A DNA stretch of 64,000 nucleotides from Hyposmocoma kahamanoa (Eukaryota > Arthropoda > Insecta > Lepidoptera > Cosmopterigidae), in assembly GCF_003589595.1 (NCBI RefSeq), contig NW_020653856.1, forward strand, positions 306,461-370,460, read 5' to 3'. The notes under the pieces are model-generated. The model was not told where the DNA came from. It was given only the letters and a program-made list of their open reading frames with translations, and did not search any database. The position numbers and the translations under genes were made by a program. Shown here one piece after another: positions 9,945 to 21,650 of this stretch (the stretch's first letter is position 1; every line of letters starts with the position of its first letter).

Positions 9945-10130
9945 AAGTATAACTTTAAAAGTTCAACTTCAAGTTCAAGCTTTTTATTTTCTTAATCCTG
10001 GTAAAAATAATACAGCAGTTTAATTTAAACATACAAAAAAAAAAACTTATGACTTGCCTAACACAACTTTTACATCATATTGGCATTACAGAGACAAATA
10101 TTGATTTGGTTGACATTCAAGCCGTAACAC
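9945..10130 (-). mobile_element. Possible LINE 3' tail
   Basis: On the minus strand, AAAATAAAAAGCTTGAACT is followed by TGAAGTTGAAC. A poly(A)-signal-like sequence followed by a TTGAAC-type hexamer tail is usual for lepidopteran Jockey/CR1 LINEs. No coding remnant is attached, so this is tentative. Confidence 0.4.
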
Positions 10131-11600
10131 ATCTCTAAAAGAACGACAATAGCACAGAGAACAATATCGCCGCGGATTACATTCCTAGACATAACGACCA
10201 ACATAGTTGCAATGGAATTAGGCCAGGATAATACACATACACACGGACAGAGATGCATAGAATATTTATTTACGTATTCAGTACTATCTTTTGATATCAC
10301 ATCACAAATTTAGGCTTTATCTAAAGATGTGAATTAGTATCAAAGGTATTTCAATTTAAAAAATAATGTCTTGTCTCAAAATTGCACTCGGTTGTATACG
10401 CGACCACAAAGCTCAAAGATATTGCAGGTTGTTGTGGGTAGATCTAAGTAATCGAGTGTACCGGTGTATGAAAAAGAACAAACCAGTTGTTGTCGAACTT
10501 TCACCGTGTTTCATTGAAATACAACACAGGTCTCGCCTGGGCACTTATCTCCTCTAAGGAGACCTATTTGTACTATTTAGTTGACTGTGCATAAGCCAAT
10601 GCATCACTAACCGCTCACGCGATGCACTCCTCCTACCGCAAAATGGCGGCTATTTGGTTTCGCAAATTAGAAAAGCATTCAGTTTAAATACAAGTTTTTA
10701 TAAATAAAAATTATTATTCTGCATTGCTAAATAAATACCCTCTGTCCTACCAACAAAAACATCTCAAATAAAATGCATTAATACACTGCAATTAAAAAGC
10801 ACTAATGAAATTTTTGGTGTACTTGGATAAATATGATAATATTCCGTTTGAGTGGTTCTAACGTTTACCATGAAATTACTCCTTAAAGTATAGTTTATAA
10901 ACATTTATATTCAGAGTAAACTTAAAAAACGCTACTTACGGTATGTTTTCAATAAATAAACACCGAAATCACCAGCCCAAACAATAACACACACTATTGT
11001 CGTGACGTATTTTTGAAGTTGTTTATTTTTTTATAATGACAGACCCAGGCATTAAAAACTTTACGGTTTGCTAGAGAAGTTACCGAAATAGCAATTAATA
11101 TTAGTTCTTTTACCTGTTATAACTTCGATATCCGATAAATCGGTATAAAATCATCACCGGCACCTCTAGGTGTGGTATGCTTCTACGGCTGCATGTATCA
11201 CGTGAGCGGCTAAAGACAGAATATTATTTAATAGTCGAAATTAGAGCTGACAGTTTTTATGGAACAGTCGCTGATGTCGATAACTCTGGATTTTCCTCTA
11301 CTTGCATTGAACTAATGCCAATGGACCTGAAAGACGTCATTTTTTGAGAAGACCCTTACGATTTATTTACTTTAGAACTTTATTTAATAAATCAGAAAAA
11401 ATAGCTTCAGATTTCACTTGCATTGAAAAGATTATTAACCGAAAAAAGAATTTAAGATACATATTTAGATACATTAAATAAAAACAATACTTAGTTTATA
11501 TTTTTTGTTAATTTGTTTGCTACATATTTTATGTTCTGAATAAGTGAACGATATTGTAAAAAAGGAAATATTTATGAAGTTCCATAAAAATGAAAATTAA
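10131..11600. other. Unassigned AT-rich stretch
   Basis: No convincing gene. Open stretches of 63-76 codons (10070-10557) lack motifs. The DNA between 10680 and 11600 is strongly AT-rich and appears non-coding. Confidence 0.5.
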
Positions 11601-12073
11601 AATAATCTCAGTACAGAGTACTTAAAAAACCGACCTCAAAGGTATGTGGAATTACATCTATTTGCCAAGTTTTTTTCAATCGGTTACCGCAAATTGCGCA
11701 AACCCGGATTTATTCCCTAGTTCGCCACTATACGGGACTTGACACAGGAGATTATAAAAATCGGTTCTCACTACTCAAAGTATATCGAGAGAAAAACGCC
11801 TTGAATTAGAGAATCGCAAAATCAACCATTAAAATAATTGCTCCTTATAATAAAATTTAGGCGCTATTTGTAAAAATGAATCTTCATGTGTGAACAGACA
11901 CTCTTGGAGGTGGGTGACTTTCTTCAAAACTAAATGTGACCACTATGGAGGTACCCTGTTTCCAACAAAAAAAGAATCATGAAAATCGGTGCACAAATAC
12001 CGGAGTTATCGCGTAACATACATAAAAAACATACAGTCGAATTGAGAACCTCCTCCTTTTTCTAAGTCGGTTA
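11601..12073 (+). repeat. Interspersed repeat family R1, copy 3
   Basis: Starts AATAATCTCAGTACAGAGTA followed by AAAAAACCGACCTCAAA and ends CTAAGTCGGTTAA. Same orientation as copy 1. It is about 470 bp long, which suggests that the three copies share both ends and are near full length. Confidence 0.82.
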
Positions 12074-12694
12074 ATAAAACTGCTATAAAGTACCACAGTT
12101 CTGAATTTAAATTATAATTGTTAGATGATTAATCTTATAATTACTAGATAGCAAAATTGTATTCGGGTGAGTCCGGTATCAAGACAATAGTTGTACAGTT
12201 TACTTGTTATGCTCGATGGAGGAACAGAGCGATACTCGTGACGACTCTGGGTAGGTGTACAATCAATTTATGTATAAATTCATTAATAATATATAACGTA
12301 AGTATTTAAAGAGTAGCTGATGGTGTTGAAGTCCCGTAATTTCAGACTACATAGTACATTGTGTGACCGCACAAACCGCGAATGACACCTCGTTGCGCCT
12401 TAATTTGCATCGAATATACGCGTATAATTTGATGAAGCGGGTAGGATATCGATTTGATGCGATAAGCGGCTTAGAGGTAAGAGTCTTATTCCACGTTAAC
12501 AATATACACGGTGATGCTTATCAGTAACAAAATATATGGAAGGAAACGTTTATTAAGAAACACTGGCTTTATTTATATTACAAAACGTTAGGGCTGCCAA
12601 CAGTTTAAAATGATTTTTCTACGAAATCTGTTCTATGTTTGTCAATGATATTACGATGTCATACAAAAGTAATTGGGGATTGTGAATAATAGAC
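12074..12694. other. Unassigned stretch
   Basis: AT-rich DNA with no recognised gene or repeat. Confidence 0.5.
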
Positions 12695-12870
12695 TTGTTG
12701 GCCAAAGCGCAACAATACTCTTCCAAATGTTCACAAATGTGTGTTACTGAAACATCAAAGTCATATGTGCGTGCCTCGTCTATGGAGCCATGCACATATG
12801 ACTTTGATGTTTCATGTTTCGAATTGTCGACCTCGCAATCGACAAGCAACCGCTGTGCCACTTTTCTACA
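12695..12870 (-). mobile_element. SINE family A fragment carrying a hairpin insertion
   Basis: On the minus strand the tRNA-like head reads GTGGCACAGCGGTTGCTTG and TCGATTGCGAGGTCGAC, then TTCGAA. Instead of continuing directly into the SINE body, it first reads an inverted copy of the next 22 bases. The body then resumes with CATATGACTTTGATGTTTC and GTAACACACATTTGTG. The palindrome is at 12749-12813. Confidence 0.65.
12749..12813. repeat. 22-bp perfect inverted repeat inside SINE A
   Basis: The arm at 12749-12770 is the exact reverse complement of 12792-12813, separated by 21 nt in which further pairing with mismatches is possible (GTGCCTC versus ATGGCTC). The duplicated core is CATCAAAGTCATATGTGC. 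Confidence 0.95.
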
Positions 12871-14513
12871 ACCATATTACTTGTCACTGTCACGAAACGA
12901 GAACTAAAAACTGAATATATTACCAATCAGATCAGACATCTATCTCCGACAGTAATAATTACGTATATGCTATACAAAGTGCCTTGTCAGACTAAGCTCT
13001 GTTCCACAACATACACGATTAGATGCACACGTTAATCGACCGATTGACAATTTAATCAATCGATGACGGCTCGTTAGCGCGTAATTTGCAATCGACATTG
13101 TGAGACAATCGCTCGCGCTCCGCTATTGTTTGCTTTCCTAATATTGGATTAGTGGTATGTGTTAACGTGCGGGGGTGGCTGAAATGGGATCGCGTGTACA
13201 GCATAATTATGACGGCAAAACATAAGGGTGTCTGACGATGTTACGTTTTGTTTTTGTTTATGGATTTGATTACAAGGCCATCACGTACTTAAATACAGTG
13301 GAAAATTTAATTTTACGCCGAAGGAAAATGTCTTTTCTAAATAGTTTTTTTTATCTCCTAATAATTACTTCTTGCTATGGAGAATTGCTGCGAAAAATGA
13401 TGGAGAAAAGTTAAAAACTTAATTGAATTAATTAAAAAAATGTCTTGAAGTGAATAAGGACAAACGAAATAAACGAAAGATCACCAGATCACAGTTTGTT
13501 CGGCGTTTAATGAAAACATCAGATGTTACGCTTTGATCGGAGAGCAGAAATTCTTCAATCAAATTAAACACAGAGACGAAGAATAATTTATGAATTCCCG
13601 ATAAATTGTCGACGCTCCACCTGAGCGCGAAAAATAAAGTATCGCGGGGAAATAATGAAATAAAGGAAGCAAGAAAATGCAAATTTGCTTTAACGAAGCG
13701 AATTTATTTTTATTTGGTTGGTTTTATTTGGGCGTTAGTGTACACCCTGGAATGTTTATCGCAATCGAGTTGAGGTAAATAAGACCTTCGACGTTTACGA
13801 CAAGAGTCAGATGTTGCGCATTTTAAAATCTTGTAAGTGCGCTGTTTCGTTGCGGGTTTCTTTAAAGTGTTTGGCGTCTGTCTGCGATTGAGGGCTATTT
13901 TTAAACCAAAATAAAATACTCGAGTAATAATATCTCTATCTTTGTAAATTTGTAACACTGTACAAATATGTCCCACACGTGGATGACAGTTAGCAATGAT
14001 ATTCAAGCATTTAGTTTTCTACCGGTCTGAGCTGACGTAAGTGGGACAACGAGTCGTAGCGAGTGATTTGATATTCTGATGGATCAGGTGGCCCTGTGCA
14101 CATAAAACTGATTGAAATTATGTTGTATCGCACGCTTCAGTGCGATTAGAACACAAGCATGGGACATTTGAAGCAGCGTGCGATGTCGAAAACGAAAGCA
14201 CAAAATTAATAGCACCTGTAGGAATTCCCCGAGGGTTATATTTGAAACAGAGCGATGCAAAAATAAATCAATGCACCGACCTACCAGAGTAAATTATAGA
14301 TTGAAATAGCTTTTTGATGTTGTATTCGCAAGTTAATAGCTTTCAACAGACGTCGCCGCAACGGGTGCGGAACTATAGTTTTATTTTGTTTACGGATCAA
14401 ATCCGATTAGAGAGACCGGACGCGATTTCGTCGGCGGAGGAAGGTAATGAATGGGGTTTGTGGAATTCTTAAGTCAACAGTGATTTGCAGTAACATTCTT
14501 TAAAGGTAATGAG
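12871..14513. other. Unassigned stretch
   Basis: No gene recognised. Short open stretches on the minus strand (13428-13682 and 13710-14006) have no motif and a composition like the surrounding DNA. No repeat signature is seen. Confidence 0.5.
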
Positions 14514-15470
14514 TACATAGGGCGCACAACAATAATAATAATATTAAATAAGTTTCTGGAACAGGCCACTTACATAAACAATATTTAAAATGTAATTACA
14601 ACATTTGAAAATGGCAGTCTTTGGCTATAGAATACAGTTTGTTTCATCTGACTGTCACTTGTTTTTACATTGTGGCGTCATTTTAGAAATTGGTTGTCTA
14701 CATCACCATGGATTTAACTCGTGAAAATTTTCGTAGTATGATTTTTATGACTTTGAGTGTAATTTAACAGCGCAGCGGAGATTCGGTCGGCTTCAAACTG
14801 CTTTTGGCGATGAAGCACCATGGTGTGGGATATAGTAATAGGTGACGAAACATGGATTTATAGTTACGATCCCAAAACAGTAGCAATCGAGCGTATGGGT
14901 CTTTCGAGATAAGCCGAAACCAACCAAAGTGGCGCGCGTGCAAAGTGCCTCTAAGCGGATGATTGCTTGTTTTTTTAATAAAACTGGACACGTGGCTACT
15001 GTTGCTTTGGAGAATCGTTGTACTATGAACAGTGACTGGTACACGACTATTTGTTTGCCGGAAGTAAAAATAACCGTAAACGCCGTATCATTTTGCACCA
15101 CGATTTATGTCAGTTCTCACATGGCCAGACAGACAAATGAATTTTTGAAGGAGAACAACGTTGACCTTGTGAGCGTACCCGCGTACAGTCCCGACCTGGC
15201 ACCTTGTGACTTTTATTTATTTCCAAAAATTGAGAACCAGTTACGCGGTCAACGATTTTCAATACCTGAAGAGGCTGTCGAAGAGTATAAAAAATATGTT
15301 TCAGAGATTGTCACGGAGGAGTGGCATAAATGTTTTCAAAATTGGTTCAATCGTATGAAAAAGTGCATTAACGCTAACGGAGAATATTTTGAGAAACAAT
15401 AAATTCATTTCTGACCATTTATAGTACTTTTTTCTTATTCATTCCGGAAACTTATAGTGCGCCCCGCGTA
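14514..15470 (+). mobile_element. Internally deleted mariner (irritans-like)
   Basis: The outer ends TACATAGGGCGCAC (from 14514) and, read on the minus strand, TACGCGGGGCGCAC (to 15470) agree at 12 of 14 positions and include the TA target. Inside the left end, an AAT-rich insertion precedes TAAGTTTCTGGAACA, which matches the right end TAAGTTTCCGGAAT. The element is about 955 bp, short of the usual 1.2-1.3 kb, because the transposase has a central deletion. Confidence 0.9.
14708..15402 (+). pseudogene. mariner transposase remnant
   Basis: The start MDLTRENFRSMIF (ATG at 14708) and FGDEAP from the N-terminal helix-turn-helix region run almost directly into DIVIGDETWIYSYDP, which carries the first catalytic Asp (codon 14844-14846). 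About 100 or more residues between them are deleted near 14818. The 157-codon open stretch 14929-15402 holds HVATVALE, YTTICLPEV, then YSPDLAPCDFYLFPK with the third catalytic Asp at residue 94, and ends NGEYFEKQ. The block with the second Asp (HHD) is present only in another frame near 15100. This is a dead D,D34D transposase. Confidence 0.92.
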
Positions 15471-16584
15471 TTTGGTTGTATTGTTTTTCAAATAAACCTT
15501 GAGACAGCATTAAACTTATCAGTACTTTGTGCGGCCGTGTTAATGTCTTTCAATATTAACAAATTGTAGCTACAATTGTAGCCGCCTGACCTTTTGTATA
15601 CGTGTGACCAATACATATGTATTACCAATAGTATTACTTTCTCATCAAATAATCCGGATATTAAATAACTCGTTTCGACTCGTTACGTCCGACTTAGGTC
15701 AGCTCAGACCGGAAGAGATCAACAAGTCATCCGGACGTGGAGATTGTTTACACAAGTATTATGCTATTAGTGGCTTTAAACAACTGGAGCTCATGTTAGG
15801 TCGTATATATAGAGTTGGCAGATTTAGGTCTTAGCTTATATGTTAGGAGATCTAGATAACTGGGTCGTTTGTTATTGTCCTACATACAAGGTGTTCAGAT
15901 TGTTTGTATTCCATGATAGCGGTTGAATGATCAAGTACCTACTGCTTTGTAAATAATGCTTGCTATTTGCGGTCACTCTATAACATTAAAGAACTTCCCA
16001 AGTTTGTGGTTTACTCATATCAAAAGCTCCAACATGAACTTAATTTTATTGATAAGCACTATTTTGTGTGCCTTGAAATGTCAAGTTTACGCGAAGAAAC
16101 TGTAGCAAATCGCGCCAGCGGTTACAAATCTCTTTTGTATATATTTTATATAGGCTTTTTAAGTTTAGTTTTATATTAACATTCTAAATTTAAATGTAAT
16201 TGTTTTTGGCGCCTTTTCCGACTATTGTTTCTGTTTTTGGATTGATAGCTGTACGTGTCTTGTAACAAATTAATAAATTGTATGTACATTTCCTTTGGTC
16301 TTGCTGACTCTTTGATAGCCCCCCACCCGAAACCACTGATACAGTCGGCTGTAGAAATACAACGTTAAAGTTAACCAAACGTTATAGGTAACTTTAATTA
16401 TTCCGATCTAAAGATCGGTCTACAGTGAATTCGTAGGATTCATTCGCGCACTTAGTAAATGAATGAAATATATTCTCCAAAAACTCGTGTCAAAAGAAAT
16501 CATAATGTACTTTTATTATTTTTTACTTCAATACAATTATTGTAATCATTAAGAGGGAACCTGTTTTTCGGAAGAGATTATACT
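15471..16584. other. Unassigned stretch
   Basis: No supported gene. A short direct repeat around ATTGTAGC (15565-15582) and a 7-bp-arm inverted repeat CCGATCT/AGATCGG (16403-16418) are the only visible structures. Confidence 0.5.
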
Positions 16585-17427
16585 AGTCCAATCAAAGAAA
16601 GAAATGGAGAAAAGTTAGACTTTGTTAATAAAGCTGTCTTTTTAGGAGTGTGTAAACTTCAATGGTTTCTACATATATCTTCCTTGGCCAGCAGATTAAG
16701 CTCTGCTGCATACGCAGTCCATAGAATGCGTGAGCTTACCGATGTTGCTATTGCTAGACTAGTTTACTTTAGTTACTTCCATAGTATCCTACGGGATTCT
16801 CATGTGGGGTAAAGCGGCAGATATACAATTTGTGTTGCAAAAACGAGCGATTCGTTCTGTGTACCGTTTAGGCTCTCGGGTTTCTCTCAGAGAACAGTTT
16901 AAGGAGACTAGTATCATGACTGTGGCATTACAGTACATTTACTCAAATATTTAGTATGCCCGTAAAAATATACATAATTTCATTAAGAAAGAATATATCC
17001 ATAATATTAACCTTCGAACCAAGTCCAAACTCTTGGTACCACGATTTCGTTTAACTAAGGTAAACGATTCTTTTATGTCGAACTGTATACGTTTTTACAA
17101 TAAGATTCCAGATAATATATGAACATTATCATTTCCTAAGTTTAAAACTTACACTAAAGTATTTTAATTGAAAAGTTATATTACAAAAATGAAGAGCATG
17201 TTTTAGATAAAGAACTATGGAGAGACAACAAGTGTCTAGATTCCACACAATTATGATTCAAAGCGTATTCCGTAGCATTTAAGTTAATTTGAAAAGAGCA
17301 ATCCCTAGAGTTTCTTGCTCGTTCTTCTCGGAGAGGTCAGCGTAGTGAACGAGCAGTAACTTAAAAAATGACGTTTTCAATTGTAGAAATTTTACCTATG
17401 GAATGAATGATTATTTGATTTTGACTT
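16585..17427 (+). mobile_element. Jockey/CR1-type LINE fragment, copy 1
   Basis: A 5'-truncated LINE copy related to the minus-strand copy at 36808-38030. Translating across frameshifts gives NKAVFLGV, WFLHISSLASRLSSAAYA, VYFSYFHSIL, RSVYRLGSRVSL and VPRFRLTKVNDSFM, the thumb and C-terminal part of a non-LTR RT. The 3' region includes GCTCGTTCTTCTCGGAGAGG (17319-17338) and ends TTGATTTTGACTTTAC. Many stops; non-functional. Confidence 0.87.
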
Positions 17428-17650
17428 TACCTATTTTTGCCGACAAGCAGTAATGTGAGCGTCGCTGCGTTCCTGTTTCAAAGGGTTGGGGTGCTGGTGA
17501 AACTACAGGCACCTGAGACTTGTCCAGTGCCCCTCAGATTTTTGTGACTCAAAGCTCTGAGTAACACTGCAACTGTTATAGACAGGCGTGTCGTTTGCTA
17601 CCAGGCGCACGACTTGTTCGTCCCATCACTTAGTGTTATAAAAAAACACA
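17428..17650 (+). repeat. Interspersed repeat family G, copy 2
   Basis: Begins CCGACAAGCAGTAATGTG, continues with GGTGCTGGTGAAACTACAGG and ACCAGGCGCACGACTTGTTC, and ends in a short poly(A). It directly abuts the end of the Jockey-like fragment. Confidence 0.75.
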
Positions 17651-19379
17651 ATTAATGTTTAGTGAATGTACATGATCTGCTCGTGTGCCTGAAGGCTGAA
17701 CTGAGGCAACAAATTGAACCACAATTAAAATGCTAACTTTTATAATTAACCATTAATAACTCAAAATTATGTTATTAATTTTACTGTCATTAAAATAATA
17801 GCCCTAAATGGTGAGCTTTATATTTACATTTTTACATAATTGTATTTAATCAAATGTATTTCAATTTATTTCGGAGTTCGTTTACACGCTTAACTTGTTA
17901 AGGCATGAGATCGATAATTACTCTTTTTGCAAATCAAATTGAACTGATTGAGAAGTTATATCAATACATCGACATATGTTCCACAGCTATACTGGGAAAA
18001 GTCTCTTTCAAACGAAATGGTACTAGGCGATTATTGACCTCACAATGCCAAATAACTCTAGGTGTTGATGTAGTTCTTTAGCAATTTAAATTGGAAACCA
18101 AACGTAAAGATGTTACACGAAAAGATGGTATAATAATAACTTACTGCCATGTTGTGCATTACAACCTACAGTCATATAAATGTCAGTTATACAACACTAA
18201 TACCATACGACGTTCACACTCTTGTATCACATATCAAGCACTTGGCTCACATCCCCAGAGCGCCTATCACTTAGCGTCTGCCTTTTGTCTACGTCCACGT
18301 AACCCACATCGTCTACGTAAACCACTCACGTAGCACCCAGCTGTAGAACTTAGTGGCTCCGATTTAATGTGCTACACGTTAACGTGGCAGTTATAATGCT
18401 ACGCGTCTACATAGATCCACAGTTGATCAATTAAATCGTTGTATTTGTAATGGATACATGCTTCAACTATTGACGAAGCTACAGTGTGCTATATGTTATG
18501 CTGTTGTGCTATGTGTTCCGTAATTCTTTGTCCCAGATCGCGTTGCAGTCAATATTTTTGCTGGACATTAGTAAATATAAACGTGGCTGACATTTTTTAA
18601 TTATTATGACTACCTGAAATAATCATAAACTTTTAAAAGAGCAGCAAAAAATACTTTTTAATTTATTTTTAAATTTTCCTTAATTCACGCTCCAATTACA
18701 AGTATTGTACTCAGATATCAGTAACGAATTTTCAGATAATAATGTAATAACGTTGTATGAGTAATAAAAGAATACATTTTCATCCTTATAATCTTTCAAC
18801 CTAAAGTAATATTTTTCACAAAAACATTTCTGCAAAAATAATCTGACTTCTCAATCAATCTTCGTTTTGGAGTAATTCAAATATTGTTCGAGGCTGAATA
18901 AACAGCTGAAATTGAGCCAGCCAGACACCGTTATGATCCAGATATGGTCCCGGCATGATCTTGATAACGGTGCGGTAGGGGGATTATACCTGAGATAATA
19001 TGACCGTGTTTGGGTGCAGGTTCCCGTTGGCGAAATTCCACGGATTTTTTACGAGTACTAGACGATGAAGAGAATTCCTTCTCGTCTCGTGTTATTTATA
19101 CTTTGTATACATACAAAGACTTATATTTAGAGATATACTTTTAGACGGAGCCTAGGCTAAGCTGATCCTTGAATGTCAGCTAATGACGAAATGAACAACT
19201 GATTCTTGAAACTTCATGTTTTGCTATTTCAATTAAATTACTAAATTCACATAGGTCTTTTATTTTTATCCATCACGAACACAAAAATAAAATTGCCTAA
19301 ACAAAATTCCGAACGATAACAACCAAAGATCTCAGTTGGAGTGTAGTTAAAATTTTTCTAATGGCCCGAAGGAAAGTTG
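17651..19379. other. Unassigned stretch with an ACGT-rich cluster
   Basis: Mostly AT-rich with no recognised gene. Between 18290 and 18400 the tetramer ACGT occurs about six times in contexts such as CTACGTAAA and CACGTAGC, which could be bHLH-PAS-type or other sites but may be a decayed repeat. Confidence 0.4.
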
Positions 19380-19580
19380 CCCTTGCGAGAGGCGGGGTCG
19401 CGGGGCGCGGGCGCCGCGGGGGGCGCGAGCACGATAAATCGCGGCTATCCTGTGCAAACAATGTTTTTGAGCGATATTAATGGAGCTCCCGAGGGCCGAT
19501 AGCATCTCTGTCCTTCTTATTCTTTTGACGGGTGCCAAATAAAGTGAAATAATTCCTGGGGCACTGAAAGGGTTCCAATT
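19380..19580. other. GC-rich patch, candidate regulatory element
   Basis: At 19387-19432 a strongly GC-rich block (GGGGCGCGGGCGCCGCGG) stands in AT-rich surroundings and is followed by CGATAAATCGCGG and AACAATGTTTTTGAGCG, which hold possible GATA- and Sox-like sites. A frame of 63 codons here is arginine/alanine-rich from the GC bias alone. Regulatory function is inferred from composition only. Confidence 0.3.
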
Positions 19581-20569
19581 TATTTTAGGATTACCTACTC
19601 CTTTGCCGCTATTACAGGATGTCGCGTCTTTGCTCTGCTTATCGCATACGGCGTGGAACGGACAAAGTTTGTTGCCGTCGAACTTTTGGTTGCAGTTATT
19701 GTTTCAATATGGAATGCCCTTAAGACATTACTTCGGTTATACCGCTGTTCCATTTTTGAATTGTTTTGCTGATCTCGGTGTTTTATATTTTTCCTCTGGC
19801 CTGTTTAAAGGTTCTCATTTTTTGTGACGTCAATTCTTGTACAATATATTTTAAATATGATTCATAATAATTACGTCTTTTGGACTCATTGTTGATTTGG
19901 TCGCAATTATTGTTATATAATGTTACTCTGCACATAGAACGCCCTACGCAATAAATCAGTGTGATGGTCTAGCACATTTATTATGAATAAGCCTTTGTAA
20001 TGCACGGTACTTCTGCAAATAATGTTTACTACCCTCAACTTCTGTAATGGACAATAAAACAGTCTACAGTAATCCGTGTTTCAATAAACATCCCATTAGG
20101 CGCAACTAAATAGGTATTAGCTAGAATTAATGTTTATACGAATTAAATATGCATGTACACAATATCGAAACGTTGTGAGAGCGTTGAACTTGATTAGGTG
20201 GCATTTGCTAGAGGAGTTCGACAATTTAGGCTTTGAAAAACGCCGATGCACAATTGCGCGCGGACTTCTAGTGACGCACATCGTTAAGAAGTATTATGAG
20301 CAGATGTGCCCAAAGCAAAACAAAAGTTTCAACTGAGGGCAAGTTCGTCGGCGGACTGCGAGACTCGCCAGTGAGAAAGGCTCTTTTCGTGGGGTGCACG
20401 ACAGCAGCCTCCGCGCACGATACCACTCCTTTCTTGTACGTCCGACACACCGATTGGCAAATCCTTTCACTACGGTGTGGCAAACAATGTAGTGTATGCC
20501 ATCGATACCATAAAAGGAAGACGCCGGTGAGAATATGACCTAGGTTGTTTACTAAATAGGGCTTGAATT
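19581..20569. other. Unassigned stretch
   Basis: Open stretches at 19603-19827 and 20130-20336 lack motifs. At about 20335-20510 a less AT-rich block (GGCAAGTTCGTCGGCGG, TTGTACGTCCGACACACCG) gives opposing frames of 70-80 codons. It could be a repeat or a conserved element, but I do not recognise it. Confidence 0.4.
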
Positions 20570-20790
20570 ATAAAGGAACAGTAGAACGAGCGCTCGCTAG
20601 CGACGGTGGAGCGAGGGCTTGCACCGCTTGGTTGTAACGCGCGCCCAGTCTGCAACGTTGTGCAATGGTGGTGCCGCGGTGAACGTGGTCGGTCCGTGGA
20701 GCAGGTGCTTCGCGCAGTCCCAGCGGAGGGCGCGCTTGTCCGCGCTAGACACGCATCTGCGACGTACCGCTAATTCCATAATTATGTCCC
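20570..20790 (+). promoter_or_regulatory. CpG-rich block with TATA-like start
   Basis: TATAAAG (20570-20576) is followed by about 200 bp of CpG-rich DNA (GAGCGCTCGCTAGCGACGG and GGAGGGCGCGCTTGTCC). The arrangement would suit a promoter with a 5'UTR, but no initiator, splice donor or downstream coding exon can be tied to it. Open frames on both strands here follow from the base composition. Confidence 0.2.
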
Positions 20791-21399
20791 GATACAACAA
20801 AAGTTATTTGAAAACTGTGTATACTTGAAACAGATACAAACGGACAAATGTAAAAACCTTCCTTTTCTAGAATCGTAAAGATACGTATGTTGACTTCAAC
20901 GAAGACTCAGGACTTGTATTCCGAAAAGTCAAAACTTTAGTCGTATACCCACAACATTATTTTAACCTCTTAGTTCTATTGTAGTAAAAGTACCCATGAA
21001 TTTATACCTCAGATTTATAGCTGTTGGTTATTTAAACAGGGATGTGTTGACCATCCAAGTAGTACACGGATTAAACTGGTAAATTTTGTTCTGATATTCC
21101 ACTTGTCACTTGATGTTCCATCTATCACTTCATCAAAAACTTCGTATTAATTACGAATAGTGATAGACGTATATCACTGTTTTTAATTCAAACAAGTTTT
21201 AGTTTCTTTAAGCTCATCTCTCAAAGGTTTCTGAGTTGCCGTGACAACACTTTTTTTTTGACTCACATTACCCCAAAGCAAAATGCCACATGCTATTAAA
21301 CTGAAAGTACCAATGAAGCGGTTTCGTGGTTTGAAAGTTTTCGTATTTTTTGAAACGCTTACATCTCATACCTAAAAATACAGGAGAGTGTGCGATGGA
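20791..21399. other. Unassigned stretch
   Basis: AT-rich; no gene or repeat is recognised. Confidence 0.5.
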
Positions 21400-21650
21400 A
21401 TTACACGATTAAATTCTGCCTTTCCCTTTCCATCACCGGGGGATTAGGCGTAGGCTTCGGTTCCTTCCCTACGTTGTGGATATTCCAAAGATTCGCACGA
21501 AGCGTTACGCTTCCACATTTTTATGGCGAACGGCTATGGAGCGGTATTCCCTACCTTCAGACTTGTTCCCATCAGGTGATATGGAGGTCAAATGCGTACC
21601 TACATTTTATAAAAAAAATACAAGTGTTTACAAGTTTACATTTTTCGCTT
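21400..21650 (+). pseudogene. Non-LTR retrotransposon RT C-terminal fragment
   Basis: Reading across a frameshift near 21470 gives a pattern like RRLRFLPYVVDIPKI followed by RTKRYASTFLWRTAMER and SLPSDLFPSGD. This R-T-K-R-[FY]-A-x-[ST]-F ... L-P-x-x-[VL]-F-P pattern is typical of the extreme C-terminus of arthropod Jockey/I-group LINE polyproteins. The fragment is short and has no RT core. It differs from the other LINE families in the window. Confidence 0.6.
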
